Shown: positions 1 through 6,131 of the stretch, in pieces
Layout of the letters: every line of letters begins with the position of its first letter
Position numbering within the stretch: position 1 is the stretch's first letter
Origin: Deferribacteres bacterium
Lineage (GTDB): Bacteria > Thermosulfidibacterota > Thermosulfidibacteria > Thermosulfidibacterales > Thermosulfidibacteraceae
Direction: 5' to 3'
Length of the DNA stretch: 6,131 bases
NCBI GenBank assembly: GCA_013153205.1
Contig: JAADEW010000028.1
Span: 1 to 6,131, forward strand
Translations under genes and position numbers: made by a program
Notes under the pieces: generated by a model
What the model was told of the DNA's origin: nothing
What the model saw: only the letters and a program-made list of their open reading frames with translations
Database searches by the model: none

Positions 1-2404
1 ATTTCCTCTTGAACTTCAAGCTGCCTCTTACCGCATCTACAACTATTGTGTCCCCTTCCTTGAACTTACCGCTCAAAATCTCCTCGGAAATGGGCTCCGA
101 TATGTATCTTTCCACGGCCCTTCTCAGAGGTCTGGCTCCGAGCTGAGGGTCGTACCCCTTCTCAAGCAGAAACTTCTTGGCTTTATCGGTAACCTCAAGA
201 GATAAGGACTTCTCCACCAGCAGTTCTCTTATCTCATCCAGTATCAGGTCAAGTATGGCAAGTATCTCCTTCTCTCCAAGAGGCTTAAATATAACCACAT
301 CGTCAATCCTGTTTATGAACTCAGGTGGGAATCTCTTTTTGAAAGAGGTAAGCACCTCATTCTTCACCTTCTCAAACCCGCTCACCTCGTCCCCGAAACC
401 GAGAGAGACCCCTTTAAAGAAGCTCTTTGCGCCGATGTTTGAAGTCATTATTATCACGGTGTTTTTGAAGTTAACCACCCTGCCGAAGGCATCGGTAAGC
501 CTGCCGGTATCAAATATTTGAAGCAGAAGATTGAAAACATCGGGATGGGCTTTCTCCATCTCGTCAAAGAGGATAACCGAATAGGGCCTTCTCCTTACAG
601 CCTCCGTGAGCTGTCCCCCTTCTTCATACCCCACATATCCCGGAGGAGCACCTATAAGACGGGAAACGTTAAACTTCTCCATGTATTCGGACATGTCTAT
701 GCGAATTAAGGCATCCTTGCTTCCGAAAAGGGTCTCTGCAAGCACCTCTGCCGTTCTCGTCTTACCGACACCTGTGGGCCCAAGGAAGAAGAAAACCCCT
801 ATGGGCTTGTTCATGTTTCTCAAGCCCACCCTGGACCTCTTTATAGCCTTGGCAATACGCTCAATGGCAAAGTCCTGACCAATAACGTATTTCCTGAGCT
901 CCTCCTCAAGCTGAAGGAGCTTCTTCTCTTCATCCGCGCTTATCCTGTGAAGCGGAATACCGGTTATTCTGGAGGTTACAAAAGCCACATCCTCCTCGGT
1001 CACCACTGGCTTCTCGTCCCCGACCTCTTCCTTCCACTTCTTCTTGAGCTCCCTCAACCTCTGTATAACCTTTATCTCCTCGTCCCTTATGTGAGCGGCT
1101 CTCTCAAAATCCTGATTATCTATGGCTTTTCTCTTTTCATCCTCTATTTTGTCAAGCTCAAGTTCAACCTCTCTTATATCATCGGGAACGCGGGTGTTCC
1201 TCACGTGCACCATGGAACAGGCTTCGTCCAGAAGGTCTATGGCTTTATCCGGGAGGAACTTGTCGGTCAGGTATCTCTCCGCCATCTTAACAGCGGCTTC
1301 AAGGGCTTCATCCGTTATCCTGACGCCGTGAAACTCCTCATACCTTTCCCTCAAGCCCCTCAGTATGTTTAAAGTTTCCTCAACGCTCGTGGGCTCAACG
1401 AGCACTATCTGGAACCTGCGCTCCAGAGCCCCGTCTTTCTCAATGTATTTCCTGTATTCGGAAAGGGTGGTGGCGCCTATAACCTTTATTTCACCTCTGG
1501 CAAGGGCAGGTTTAAGCATGTTTGCGGCGTCTATTGAGCCTTCCGCCGCCCCTGCTCCCACGAGGGTGTGGAGCTCGTCTATAAAGAGTATCACGTCATC
1601 TCCCTGAGACGCCTCTTTGATTATGGCTTTCATACGGGACTCAAACTGCCCCCTATACTTGGTTCCGGCAACAATTGAACCGAGGTCAAGGGCTATAACC
1701 CGCATGTTAACGAGGCTTTCGGGCACCTCCCTCCTCACTATCCGCTGGGCAAGCCCCTCAACTATGGCGGTTTTACCCACACCGGGCTCACCGATGAGCA
1801 CAGGGTTGTTCTTGTTCTTTCTGGAGAGTATCTGGATAATGCGCTCTATCTCCCTTTCCCTTCCGATTACGGGGTCAAGCTTGCCCTCTTTAGCGAGCCT
1901 GGTGAGGTCAACCCCGAACTCGTCAAGAGCCGGGGTCTTTCTGCTCTTTTTCTTTTTGGTTATGGTGTCTTCCCCCACGAGCTCCCTCACCACCTCTCTG
2001 GCATCCTCTATATCAATGCCCATACGCCTCAATATCTTGCCGGCAAGACCCGTCCTCTCCCTTATAATACCCAGAATTATGTGCTCGGTTCCCACATAAT
2101 CCTGTCCGAGGTTTCTTGATTCCTCCTGAGCGTACTCAAGAACCTTCTTTGCATCGGGACCGAAAGGAATGGCACCAACCACGAAACCGCGCCTTCCGTA
2201 AGGTATGCGCTTTTCCACCTCTTCCTTCAGGTAGTTCACATCTATACCCAGCCTGTCCAGCACCAAAAGCCCAAGCCCAGAGCCCTCCTTCAGAATTCCT
2301 ATGAGAAGGTGGGCCGTGGTGAGGGTATCGTGCTGAAACCTCTCTGCTTCAGACCTTGCTATTATTATGGCTTTTCTTGCTCTCTCAGTGAAATTTTCAA
2401 ACAT
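1..2404 (-). CDS. clpC: ATP-dependent Clp protease ATP-binding subunit ClpC (C-terminus cut by window edge)
   Basis: Cytoplasmic Hsp100/AAA+ unfoldase that threads substrates into the ClpP protease. Translating the minus strand from ATG at 2404 gives 801 residues with no stop. Base 1 is the T of the next codon, and ClpC proteins are usually about 810-820 residues, so only a few residues are missing. Visible parts: Clp N-domain with two repeats (about 1-145); first AAA module with Walker A GEPGVGKT (205-212), pore Tyr250, Walker B Asp276-Glu277 and Arg329-Arg330; a short middle segment with a UVR-like coiled coil (about 420-465, around DNQDFERAAHIRDEE); second AAA module with Walker A GPTGVGKT (542-549), pore loop GYVGY (589-593), Walker B Asp614-Glu615, Arg699 and sensor-2 GARPLRR (Arg758). 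LGF at 668-670 lies where ClpC/ClpA/ClpX carry the ClpP-docking loop. This loop and the short middle domain exclude ClpB. The start is supported by a strong ribosome site. No adaptor gene (mecA, mcsA, mcsB) or ctsR is visible nearby. Confidence 0.96.
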   Translation of the reverse strand, partial: MFENFTERARKAIIIARSEAERFQHDTLTTAHLLIGILKEGSGLGLLVLDRLGIDVNYLKEEVEKRIPYGRRGFVVGAIPFGPDAKKVLEYAQEESRNLGQDYVGTEHIILGIIRERTGLAGKILRRMGIDIEDAREVVRELVGEDTITKKKKSRKTPALDEFGVDLTRLAKEGKLDPVIGREREIERIIQILSRKNKNNPVLIGEPGVGKTAIVEGLAQRIVRREVPESLVNMRVIALDLGSIVAGTKYRGQFESRMKAIIKEASQGDDVILFIDELHTLVGAGAAEGSIDAANMLKPALARGEIKVIGATTLSEYRKYIEKDGALERRFQIVLVEPTSVEETLNILRGLRERYEEFHGVRITDEALEAAVKMAERYLTDKFLPDKAIDLLDEACSMVHVRNTRVPDDIREVELELDKIEDEKRKAIDNQDFERAAHIRDEEIKVIQRLRELKKKWKEEVGDEKPVVTEEDVAFVTSRITGIPLHRISADEEKKLLQLEEELRKYVIGQDFAIERIAKAIKRSRVGLRNMNKPIGVFFFLGPTGVGKTRTAEVLAETLFGSKDALIRIDMSEYMEKFNVSRLIGAPPGYVGYEEGGQLTEAVRRRPYSVILFDEMEKAHPDVFNLLLQIFDTGRLTDAFGRVVNFKNTVIIMTSNIGAKSFFKGVSLGFGDEVSGFEKVKNEVLTSFKKRFPPEFINRIDDVVIFKPLGEKEILAILDLILDEIRELLVEKSLSLEVTDKAKKFLLEKGYDPQLGARPLRRAVERYISEPISEEILSGKFKEGDTIVVDAVRGSLKFKRK

Positions 2405-2405
2405 C

Positions 2406-2433
2406 TTTACCTCTCCTTACTTCTAAGTATAAC
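2406..2433 (+). promoter_or_regulatory. Predicted promoter for the divergent amidohydrolase gene
   Basis: On the plus strand TATAAC (2428-2433, 5 of 6 consensus) has TTTACC (2406-2411, 4 of 6) upstream at a 16-nt spacing. Transcription would start near 2440, only about 14 nt before the ATG at 2454. The -10 shares bases 2432-2433 with the candidate clpC -10 on the other strand, so the two promoters could not be occupied by polymerase at once. The -35 half is weak, and it also covers the last bases before the clpC start codon. Confidence 0.4.
2409..2418 (-). promoter_or_regulatory. Ribosome binding site of clpC
   Basis: Read on the minus strand, AAGGAG occupies 2418-2413 and is followed at once by AGGT, giving a long purine-rich Shine-Dalgarno match. 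AAGGAG ends 8 nt before the ATG at 2404. This fixes the clpC start at 2404, which also agrees with the usual N-terminal sequence of the Clp N-domain. Confidence 0.85.
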
Positions 2434-2460
2434 TTTACTTAAGGCAACCTTTCATGTCAA
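2432..2460 (-). promoter_or_regulatory. Predicted sigma70-type promoter for clpC
   Basis: On the minus strand a perfect -35 box TTGACA (2460-2455) is followed by a 17-nt spacer and TAAAGT (2437-2432), which matches 4 of 6 bases of the -10 consensus. Transcription would begin near 2425, giving a leader of about 20 nt that contains the ribosome site. A better-looking -10, TATACT (2431-2426), lies just downstream, but it is 23 nt from TTGACA and has a poor -35 at normal spacing (TGAAAG). The -35 overlaps the first codons of the divergent amidohydrolase. The call rests on pattern matching only. Confidence 0.55.
2441..2444 (+). promoter_or_regulatory. Weak ribosome binding site for the amidohydrolase start at 2454
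   Basis: AAGG sits 9 nt upstream of the ATG at 2454. The alternative ATG at 2475 is preceded by AAAGAG (2463-2468) at a 6-nt spacing, which is no better. The sequence alone does not settle which start is used; 2454 is preferred only because it is the first in frame. Confidence 0.35.
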
Positions 2461-3593
2461 ACAAAGAGTGGACAATGGAAAGGACCCTTAACATAGAAGG
2501 CTTTCTCTACATACCTCCCCACACCATCGTCAAAAACCCTTCTATTAAATTCATCAATGGAAAAATCACGAAGATAGAAAGAAGAGACACCCCTCCCTTT
2601 CACGAAAAAGGCTGTCTCTTTCCTCCTCTCGTCAACGCACATGTTCATCTCGATTTTCCTCATCCCATATATTCAACCGACTTCGTCTCCTGGATAGAGA
2701 AAATAATACTAAAAGAGAACTCATCAAGGGGCTACACAAAAAAAACAATAAAAATGCTCAATAACTCCCGCAAACTCGGTATCCTGCACCTGTGTGATAT
2801 AACCCGCGAGTTAGAATATCCTCTATCTGTGTATGGATGCCAGCCTTTCTACGAGATTATAGGGGACGAGGATGCGAAGGTTCCAGAGCTTCCCGAGGGC
2901 TTCATGCTGAGTCCCCACGCCGTATACAGCACATCCCCCAGGCTGATAAAAGAGGTAAAAAAGCGCTTCAAAAACAGGCTGTTCATGATACACGCTTCTG
3001 AAAGCAAAGAAGAGGTAAAGCTTGTTCAGGGAAAGCCCAATCAGATAGAGGAAAGGATTTATCCGCTGGTAAAACGGAAAAAGCCCTTTGATGGTGTATT
3101 CCCTTCACCCATAGCTTTGCTGGAGCACTTCTCACTTCTGGACGAAAAGATGATACTGGTCCACTGCATTGAAGCCACGCCGAAAGACATAGAGCTTATA
3201 GCCAGAAGAGGCTCAAAGGTGGTCATCTGTCCGAGAAGCAACCTCTATCTGAACGGCGGCATAGCCGATGTGCCCGCGTTTATCAGAGAAGGCATAACCG
3301 TTGCCATAGGAACGGATGGACTGGGCAGCACCCCCAACCTGAACCTGTGGGAAGAGGCAAGGCTTCTCTATCTATACTTCAAGGGAAAAATCAAACCGGA
3401 AAAGATACTTGAAATGCTCACGGTAAACGGATTGAACGCAGTTGGGCGAAAGCCCTTTGACGAAGCCACCTTTTTACTTTTTGACATGAAAGAGCCGAAA
3501 GGGATTGAAGAGCTCGCATTCACCATACTGTTTCAGGCAGAAGAACTGATAAAACGGGTCTATCTCAAGGGAAAAGAGCTCATTTTTTCCTGA
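2454..3593 (+). CDS. Amidohydrolase-superfamily deaminase, probable aminofutalosine deaminase (MqnX-like)
   Basis: A 379-residue metal-dependent hydrolase of the cytosine/adenosine deaminase branch of the amidohydrolase superfamily, expected in the cytoplasm. Visible motifs: NAHVHLDF with the metal-binding HxH pair (His63, His65); SPHAVYS (His155); HASE with metal ligand His180 and probable acid-base Glu183; HCIE (His237); CPRSN (259-263); and GTDGLGS with the catalytic/metal Asp288. From memory the layout best resembles the Helicobacter HP0267-type enzyme, which converts 6-amino-6-deoxyfutalosine and water to futalosine and ammonia in menaquinone synthesis. Specificity is inferred; an S-adenosylhomocysteine/adenosine deaminase or another chlorohydrolase-like enzyme remains possible. 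The start at 2454 is the first in-frame start after a TAA at 2430-2432 and has AAGG (2441-2444) upstream. ATG at 2475 (residue 8) is an alternative that would leave the clpC -35 outside the coding region. The gene is divergent from clpC, and its 3' end overlaps the convergent M16 gene by 14 bp. No other menaquinone gene is in the window. Confidence 0.8.
   Translation: MSNKEWTMERTLNIEGFLYIPPHTIVKNPSIKFINGKITKIERRDTPPFHEKGCLFPPLVNAHVHLDFPHPIYSTDFVSWIEKIILKENSSRGYTKKTIKMLNNSRKLGILHLCDITRELEYPLSVYGCQPFYEIIGDEDAKVPELPEGFMLSPHAVYSTSPRLIKEVKKRFKNRLFMIHASESKEEVKLVQGKPNQIEERIYPLVKRKKPFDGVFPSPIALLEHFSLLDEKMILVHCIEATPKDIELIARRGSKVVICPRSNLYLNGGIADVPAFIREGITVAIGTDGLGSTPNLNLWEEARLLYLYFKGKIKPEKILEMLTVNGLNAVGRKPFDEATFLLFDMKEPKGIEELAFTILFQAEELIKRVYLKGKELIFS
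3580..3593. other. Tail-to-tail overlap of two convergent genes
   Basis: The plus-strand amidohydrolase stops with TGA at 3591-3593, and the minus-strand M16 gene stops with TGA (complement of 3580-3582). The coding regions therefore overlap by 14 bp. There is no intergenic space for a terminator, so both transcripts must extend antisense into the neighbouring gene or end inside it. Confidence 0.95.
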
Positions 3594-4875
3594 CCACCAC
3601 TATGGTGAACTTATCCGGATGGATATACTTCTTTATCACCTCTTTCACATCCTCAAGGGTTACCTTCTCTATCATTCTGGGAAACTCGTTGAGGTAATCA
3701 GGTCCAAGCCCGTAAAAGGCGGCAAAGGCAAGATAATCGGCTATCTCACTGTTCGTATCTATGCGCAGGGGAAAACTGCCGGTGATGTATCTTTTGGCGT
3801 CCTCAAGCTCCTCCTCGGTGGGACCGGTCTTCACATACTTTCTCACCTCATCCACCGCCTCATCAATGGCTTTGTCCGCCGCATCGTTTCTGGTCTGAAG
3901 AACTATCCTGAAGGTCCCCCTGTAAAGGGCAGGCTCAAACAGGCTGTAAACGGAGTAGGAGTAACCACCTTTCTCCCTTATCCGGTAAAAGAGCCTTGAA
4001 GTGAGACCTCCCCCACCCAATATCTGATTGGCAACGTAAAGCTTCAAGAAGTCAGGGTTCTTTCTTGAGACCCCGATGTGTCCTATCACAATGTTTGCCT
4101 GACTCACATCCTTTTCCACCACAAAGACACCGGGGTTATACGCAGGGCTTTTCACTTCGGGATAACCGGGAGCCCTGCCTATCCATGCGCTGAAGTATTT
4201 TTTGAGCTCCGATTTCAAAGTGGACCTGTCAATGTCTCCCACCACTATGAGCTTGCTCCCTTCGGGAAGGTAGTGGCTCTTGTAAAAGGCCACCACTTCG
4301 TCAAGTGAGATGGCTTTTACCGTGTTCACATAACCCTTAACCGGCCTGTGGTATGGGTGATTCTTGCCGTAAACCACCTCTCTGAACTTTTTGGCGGCTA
4401 CCACACCGGGGTCTTCGTCCTCTTTTATAATCTCGCCTATTATCTCCTTCTTCAGCCTCTCAAAGTTGTCTCTGGGAAAGGACGGGGCAAGCATAATATC
4501 GCTCAGCAGAGAAAGTCCCCTATCAAGATACCTGTCAAGCACTTTGAGAGAAATGGTGGTGTAATCCCTGCCGCCGTCAACACTTAAATCGGCACCTATA
4601 AACTCTATCTCCTCGGATATCTGAGGAGCGGTTCGGGTCTTCGTCCCCTCAAGAAGCATCTGAGAGGTAAAGTAGGAGAGCCCGGCTTTCTCCTCAGGGT
4701 CAAACACGGAACCCACAGGTATGACAAACTTGAACACAACGAAAGGCAGGACCTTCCTCTCAACAAGCCAAACCTCCAGGCCGTTGTCCATCTTGAAAAC
4801 CGTGGGATTTATTTCAGCAAGAGCAGTATTCACCATGAGCAAACCTCCAAGAATTAGAAGAAAAAACCTTTTCAA
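3580..4875 (-). CDS. M16 family peptidase-like protein, zinc-site-deficient partner subunit, secreted
   Basis: A 431-residue M16 (processing-peptidase/PqqF-like) protein of the usual two-domain length. The N-terminus is a typical signal peptide: Lys2-Arg3, a hydrophobic core (about 4-16) and probable cleavage after ALA at 20, so it should act outside the cytoplasm. Where active M16 enzymes have HxxEH, it has Y68-F-T-S71-Q72, so all three key residues are lost and it should not cut peptides alone. The C-terminal half keeps the Gly-rich segment GGGGLTSRLF (287-296) and a REKGGYSYSV stretch with Arg300 and Tyr307, matching the Arg/Tyr pair that binds substrate in M16B enzymes. This is the pattern of the non-catalytic subunit of a heterodimeric M16 peptidase. 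It starts at TTG (4875-4873), which overlaps the stop of the upstream catalytic M16 gene; using the later ATG at about residue 14 would destroy the signal peptide. The 3' end overlaps the convergent amidohydrolase gene. The natural substrate cannot be told from sequence. Confidence 0.9.
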   Translation of the reverse strand: MKRFFLLILGGLLMVNTALAEINPTVFKMDNGLEVWLVERKVLPFVVFKFVIPVGSVFDPEEKAGLSYFTSQMLLEGTKTRTAPQISEEIEFIGADLSVDGGRDYTTISLKVLDRYLDRGLSLLSDIMLAPSFPRDNFERLKKEIIGEIIKEDEDPGVVAAKKFREVVYGKNHPYHRPVKGYVNTVKAISLDEVVAFYKSHYLPEGSKLIVVGDIDRSTLKSELKKYFSAWIGRAPGYPEVKSPAYNPGVFVVEKDVSQANIVIGHIGVSRKNPDFLKLYVANQILGGGGLTSRLFYRIREKGGYSYSVYSLFEPALYRGTFRIVLQTRNDAADKAIDEAVDEVRKYVKTGPTEEELEDAKRYITGSFPLRIDTNSEIADYLAFAAFYGLGPDYLNEFPRMIEKVTLEDVKEVIKKYIHPDKFTIVVVRKK

Positions 4876-6131
4876 TGCTTTTCCTCCGGAAGGAGATAAC
4901 CAATGGTAAGGTTATCCCTCACAAGATACTTCTGAGCTACTTTTTTCACATCATCAAGGGTAACCTTTCTTATGTTGTCCACATATCTGTTGAGATACCC
5001 ATATTCCACACCGATAGCCTCAAGGTTGCCTATGTTCATGGCTCTGTAGAAGTTGGAATCAAGCCCGTAAATAAAATCAGCTTCAATCTGGTTCTTGGCT
5101 TTCTCAAGCTCCTTTTGAGTTACGCCTCCCCTTTTAATCTTTTCAATCTCGTCCCAGATGAGCTTTTCCACATCCTGAGGCGTTGCCCCCATCTGAACAG
5201 CGGCGTAAAAGCACAGAAGTAGCGGGTCTTTGGTCTTCACGGAATAGTAAGCCCCGGCGTAAAGGGCTTTTTTCTCGTTATAAACCAGCCGATTGTAAAG
5301 CCTTGAGCTCCTTCCGGAACCCAGAATAACCGAAAGAACTTTAAGAGCGTATTCCTCGCCGGAACCTATGTTGGGAACATGGAAACCACCGAACACAAAG
5401 GGAAGACGCGCTTCAGGGCTTTTAACAATCACCCTCCTTTCGCCCCGCTGTTCAGGTTCCACACATTTAACTTTTGGTATATGGGAAACAGGTGGAATAT
5501 CTCCAAAATACTTGTCAACCATTTCAAAAATTTTTTCTGTGTCAACATCCCCGACGATCACGATAACCGCATTATTAGGTGCATAATACGTTTTGTAATG
5601 CTTCTTCAGGTCCTCAAGGGTTATGTTCTCTATATCCTTCATCCACCCAATCACAGGCCAGTGATAGGGATGCGCTTTGAAAGCCGCCGCATAAACCTCC
5701 TCAACAAGCAGGGAGGTGGGGTCATCTTCCGTGCGAAGCCTTCTCTCCTCCATCACAACGCTCTTTTCCCTTTTGAACTCTTCAGGGTCAAGCTTCAGGT
5801 TCACCATCCTGTCGGATTCAAGCTCCATGGAAATCTTTATCCTATCGGCGGCCCAGTTTTCAAAATAGGCTGTGTAGTCCCTGCTGGTAAAGGCGTTCTC
5901 CTGCCCTCCGTTTCTCGCCACAATCTTTGAAAATTCGCCGGGACCGTATTTCTCGGTTCCCTTGAACATCATGTGCTCCAATAAGTGAGAAATCCCCGTC
6001 TTTCCAAACTGCTCGTTCCTTGAACCCACTTTATACCATATCTGAAAGGTGGCGGTAGGTGTGGAATGGTCTTCCACCACTATAACCTTAAGCCCGTTTT
6101 TCAGCACCTTCTCCTTCGCTACAATTCCCAA
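4872..6131 (-). CDS. M16 family zinc peptidase, catalytic subunit (N-terminus cut by window edge)
   Basis: A zinc endopeptidase of the M16 (pitrilysin/mitochondrial processing peptidase-like, YmxG-type) family. Numbering from the window edge, 419 residues are visible. The inverted zinc motif HLLEH is at 49-53 (His49, catalytic Glu52, His53) in the usual context GISHLLEHMMFKGT. A third ligand, Glu129 in VVMEER, lies 76 residues after His53, the spacing seen in processing peptidases. The C-terminal M16 domain is present (Gly-rich LGSGRSSRLYNRL, 270-282), but the Arg of the Arg/Tyr substrate pair is not where the partner has it (Val283 in my hand alignment). The codon at the edge (6131-6129) is TTG with no visible ribosome site, so I treat it as internal. 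Homologs begin about 20 residues earlier with a signal peptide, and the edge Leu-Gly may lie near its cleavage site. The gene is the upstream member of a two-gene unit and overlaps the next M16 gene by 4 bp. It should work outside the cytoplasm with that partner; the substrate is unknown. Confidence 0.93.
   Translation of the reverse strand: MGIVAKEKVLKNGLKVIVVEDHSTPTATFQIWYKVGSRNEQFGKTGISHLLEHMMFKGTEKYGPGEFSKIVARNGGQENAFTSRDYTAYFENWAADRIKISMELESDRMVNLKLDPEEFKREKSVVMEERRLRTEDDPTSLLVEEVYAAAFKAHPYHWPVIGWMKDIENITLEDLKKHYKTYYAPNNAVIVIVGDVDTEKIFEMVDKYFGDIPPVSHIPKVKCVEPEQRGERRVIVKSPEARLPFVFGGFHVPNIGSGEEYALKVLSVILGSGRSSRLYNRLVYNEKKALYAGAYYSVKTKDPLLLCFYAAVQMGATPQDVEKLIWDEIEKIKRGGVTQKELEKAKNQIEADFIYGLDSNFYRAMNIGNLEAIGVEYGYLNRYVDNIRKVTLDDVKKVAQKYLVRDNLTIGYLLPEEKH
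4883..4887 (-). promoter_or_regulatory. Ribosome binding site deciding the TTG start of the second M16 gene
   Basis: On the minus strand GGAGG (4887-4883) lies 7 nt before TTG at 4875-4873, inside the last codons of the upstream gene. The strong match and correct spacing support initiation at TTG. The start and the upstream stop share the bases TTGA (4875-4872), which points to translational coupling. Confidence 0.85.

Noticed and set aside
947..1372. 141-codon plus-strand frame with hydrophobic stretches resembling a membrane protein
   Set aside because: The hydrophobicity is the complement of the Lys/Glu-rich coiled coil and first AAA module of clpC on the other strand. There is no promoter or ribosome site to support it.
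1617..2099. 160-codon open frame on the plus strand
   Set aside because: It is antisense to the N-terminal half of clpC, is very Ser/Leu/Pro-rich and low in complexity, and contains no domain. It is a shadow of clpC codon use.
1..2404. ClpB as the identity of the AAA+ protein
   Set aside because: The long ClpB middle coiled coil is absent, and an LGF ClpP-docking loop is present at 668-670, so ClpC fits better.
2457..2663. 68-codon minus-strand frame at the start of the amidohydrolase
   Set aside because: It is antisense to the conserved N-terminal part of the amidohydrolase, including the HxH motif, and sits over the putative clpC -35. No independent support.
2738..2745. Run of eight A residues in the amidohydrolase gene as a slippage or frameshift site
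   Set aside because: The reading frame is intact on both sides and encodes a normal Lys-Lys pair. No alternative-frame product of interest follows.
3570..3590. Possible bidirectional terminator hairpin between the convergent genes
   Set aside because: The stem is six pairs, mostly A/T, and no U tract follows it on either strand. It lies inside both coding ends. Too weak to call.
3619..3999. 126-codon plus-strand frame following the amidohydrolase
   Set aside because: It is antisense to the C-terminal domain of the second M16 gene, whose conservation explains this stretch. No motif is seen.
5379..5930. 183-codon open frame on the plus strand
   Set aside because: It lies wholly antisense to the conserved zinc M16 peptidase, has no recognisable domain and no good ribosome site. 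The composition is that of a reverse-frame shadow.

Overview
The window looks like ordinary chromosomal housekeeping DNA from a thermophilic, probably deep-branching bacterium. The Aquificota (Aquifex/Hydrogenobacter/Thermocrinis-like) are my best guess. The reasons are heavy use of AGG/AGA for Arg and ATA for Ile, proteins rich in Lys, Glu, Ile and Val, tightly packed genes, one TTG start, and the gene content. The organism is an inference; no rRNA or other marker gene is present. There are four protein genes and almost no non-coding DNA. The only real intergenic gap is 49 bp (2405-2453).

Layout. (1) 1-2404, minus strand: clpC, an AAA+ unfoldase of the Clp protease, complete at its N-terminus and cut by the window edge within a few residues of its expected C-terminus. 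(2) 2405-2453: a short divergent promoter region. A consensus -35 (TTGACA) for clpC touches the start codon of the opposite gene, and the two candidate -10 boxes overlap. (3) 2454-3593, plus strand: a metal-dependent amidohydrolase/deaminase whose motifs resemble aminofutalosine deaminase of the futalosine menaquinone pathway. (4) 3580-4875 and 4872-6131, both minus strand: two M16-family (pitrilysin/processing-peptidase-like) proteins in one transcription unit. The upstream one has the zinc site and runs off the right edge at its N-terminus. The downstream one has a signal peptide and lacks the zinc site, but has the Arg/Tyr substrate-binding pair.

How the genes relate. The two M16 proteins have complementary active-site halves and are translationally coupled through a TTGA stop/start overlap, so they very likely form one heteromeric zinc peptidase outside the cytoplasm. 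ClpC acts in cytoplasmic protein quality control with ClpP, which is not in the window. The amidohydrolase has no evident link to either except a shared promoter region with clpC and a 14-bp tail-to-tail overlap with the M16 gene. I found no RNA genes, mobile elements, CRISPR arrays or repeats of note. I did not find an evident new system; the most useful leads are the M16 split-site pair, the probable aminofutalosine deaminase, and the compact divergent promoter.
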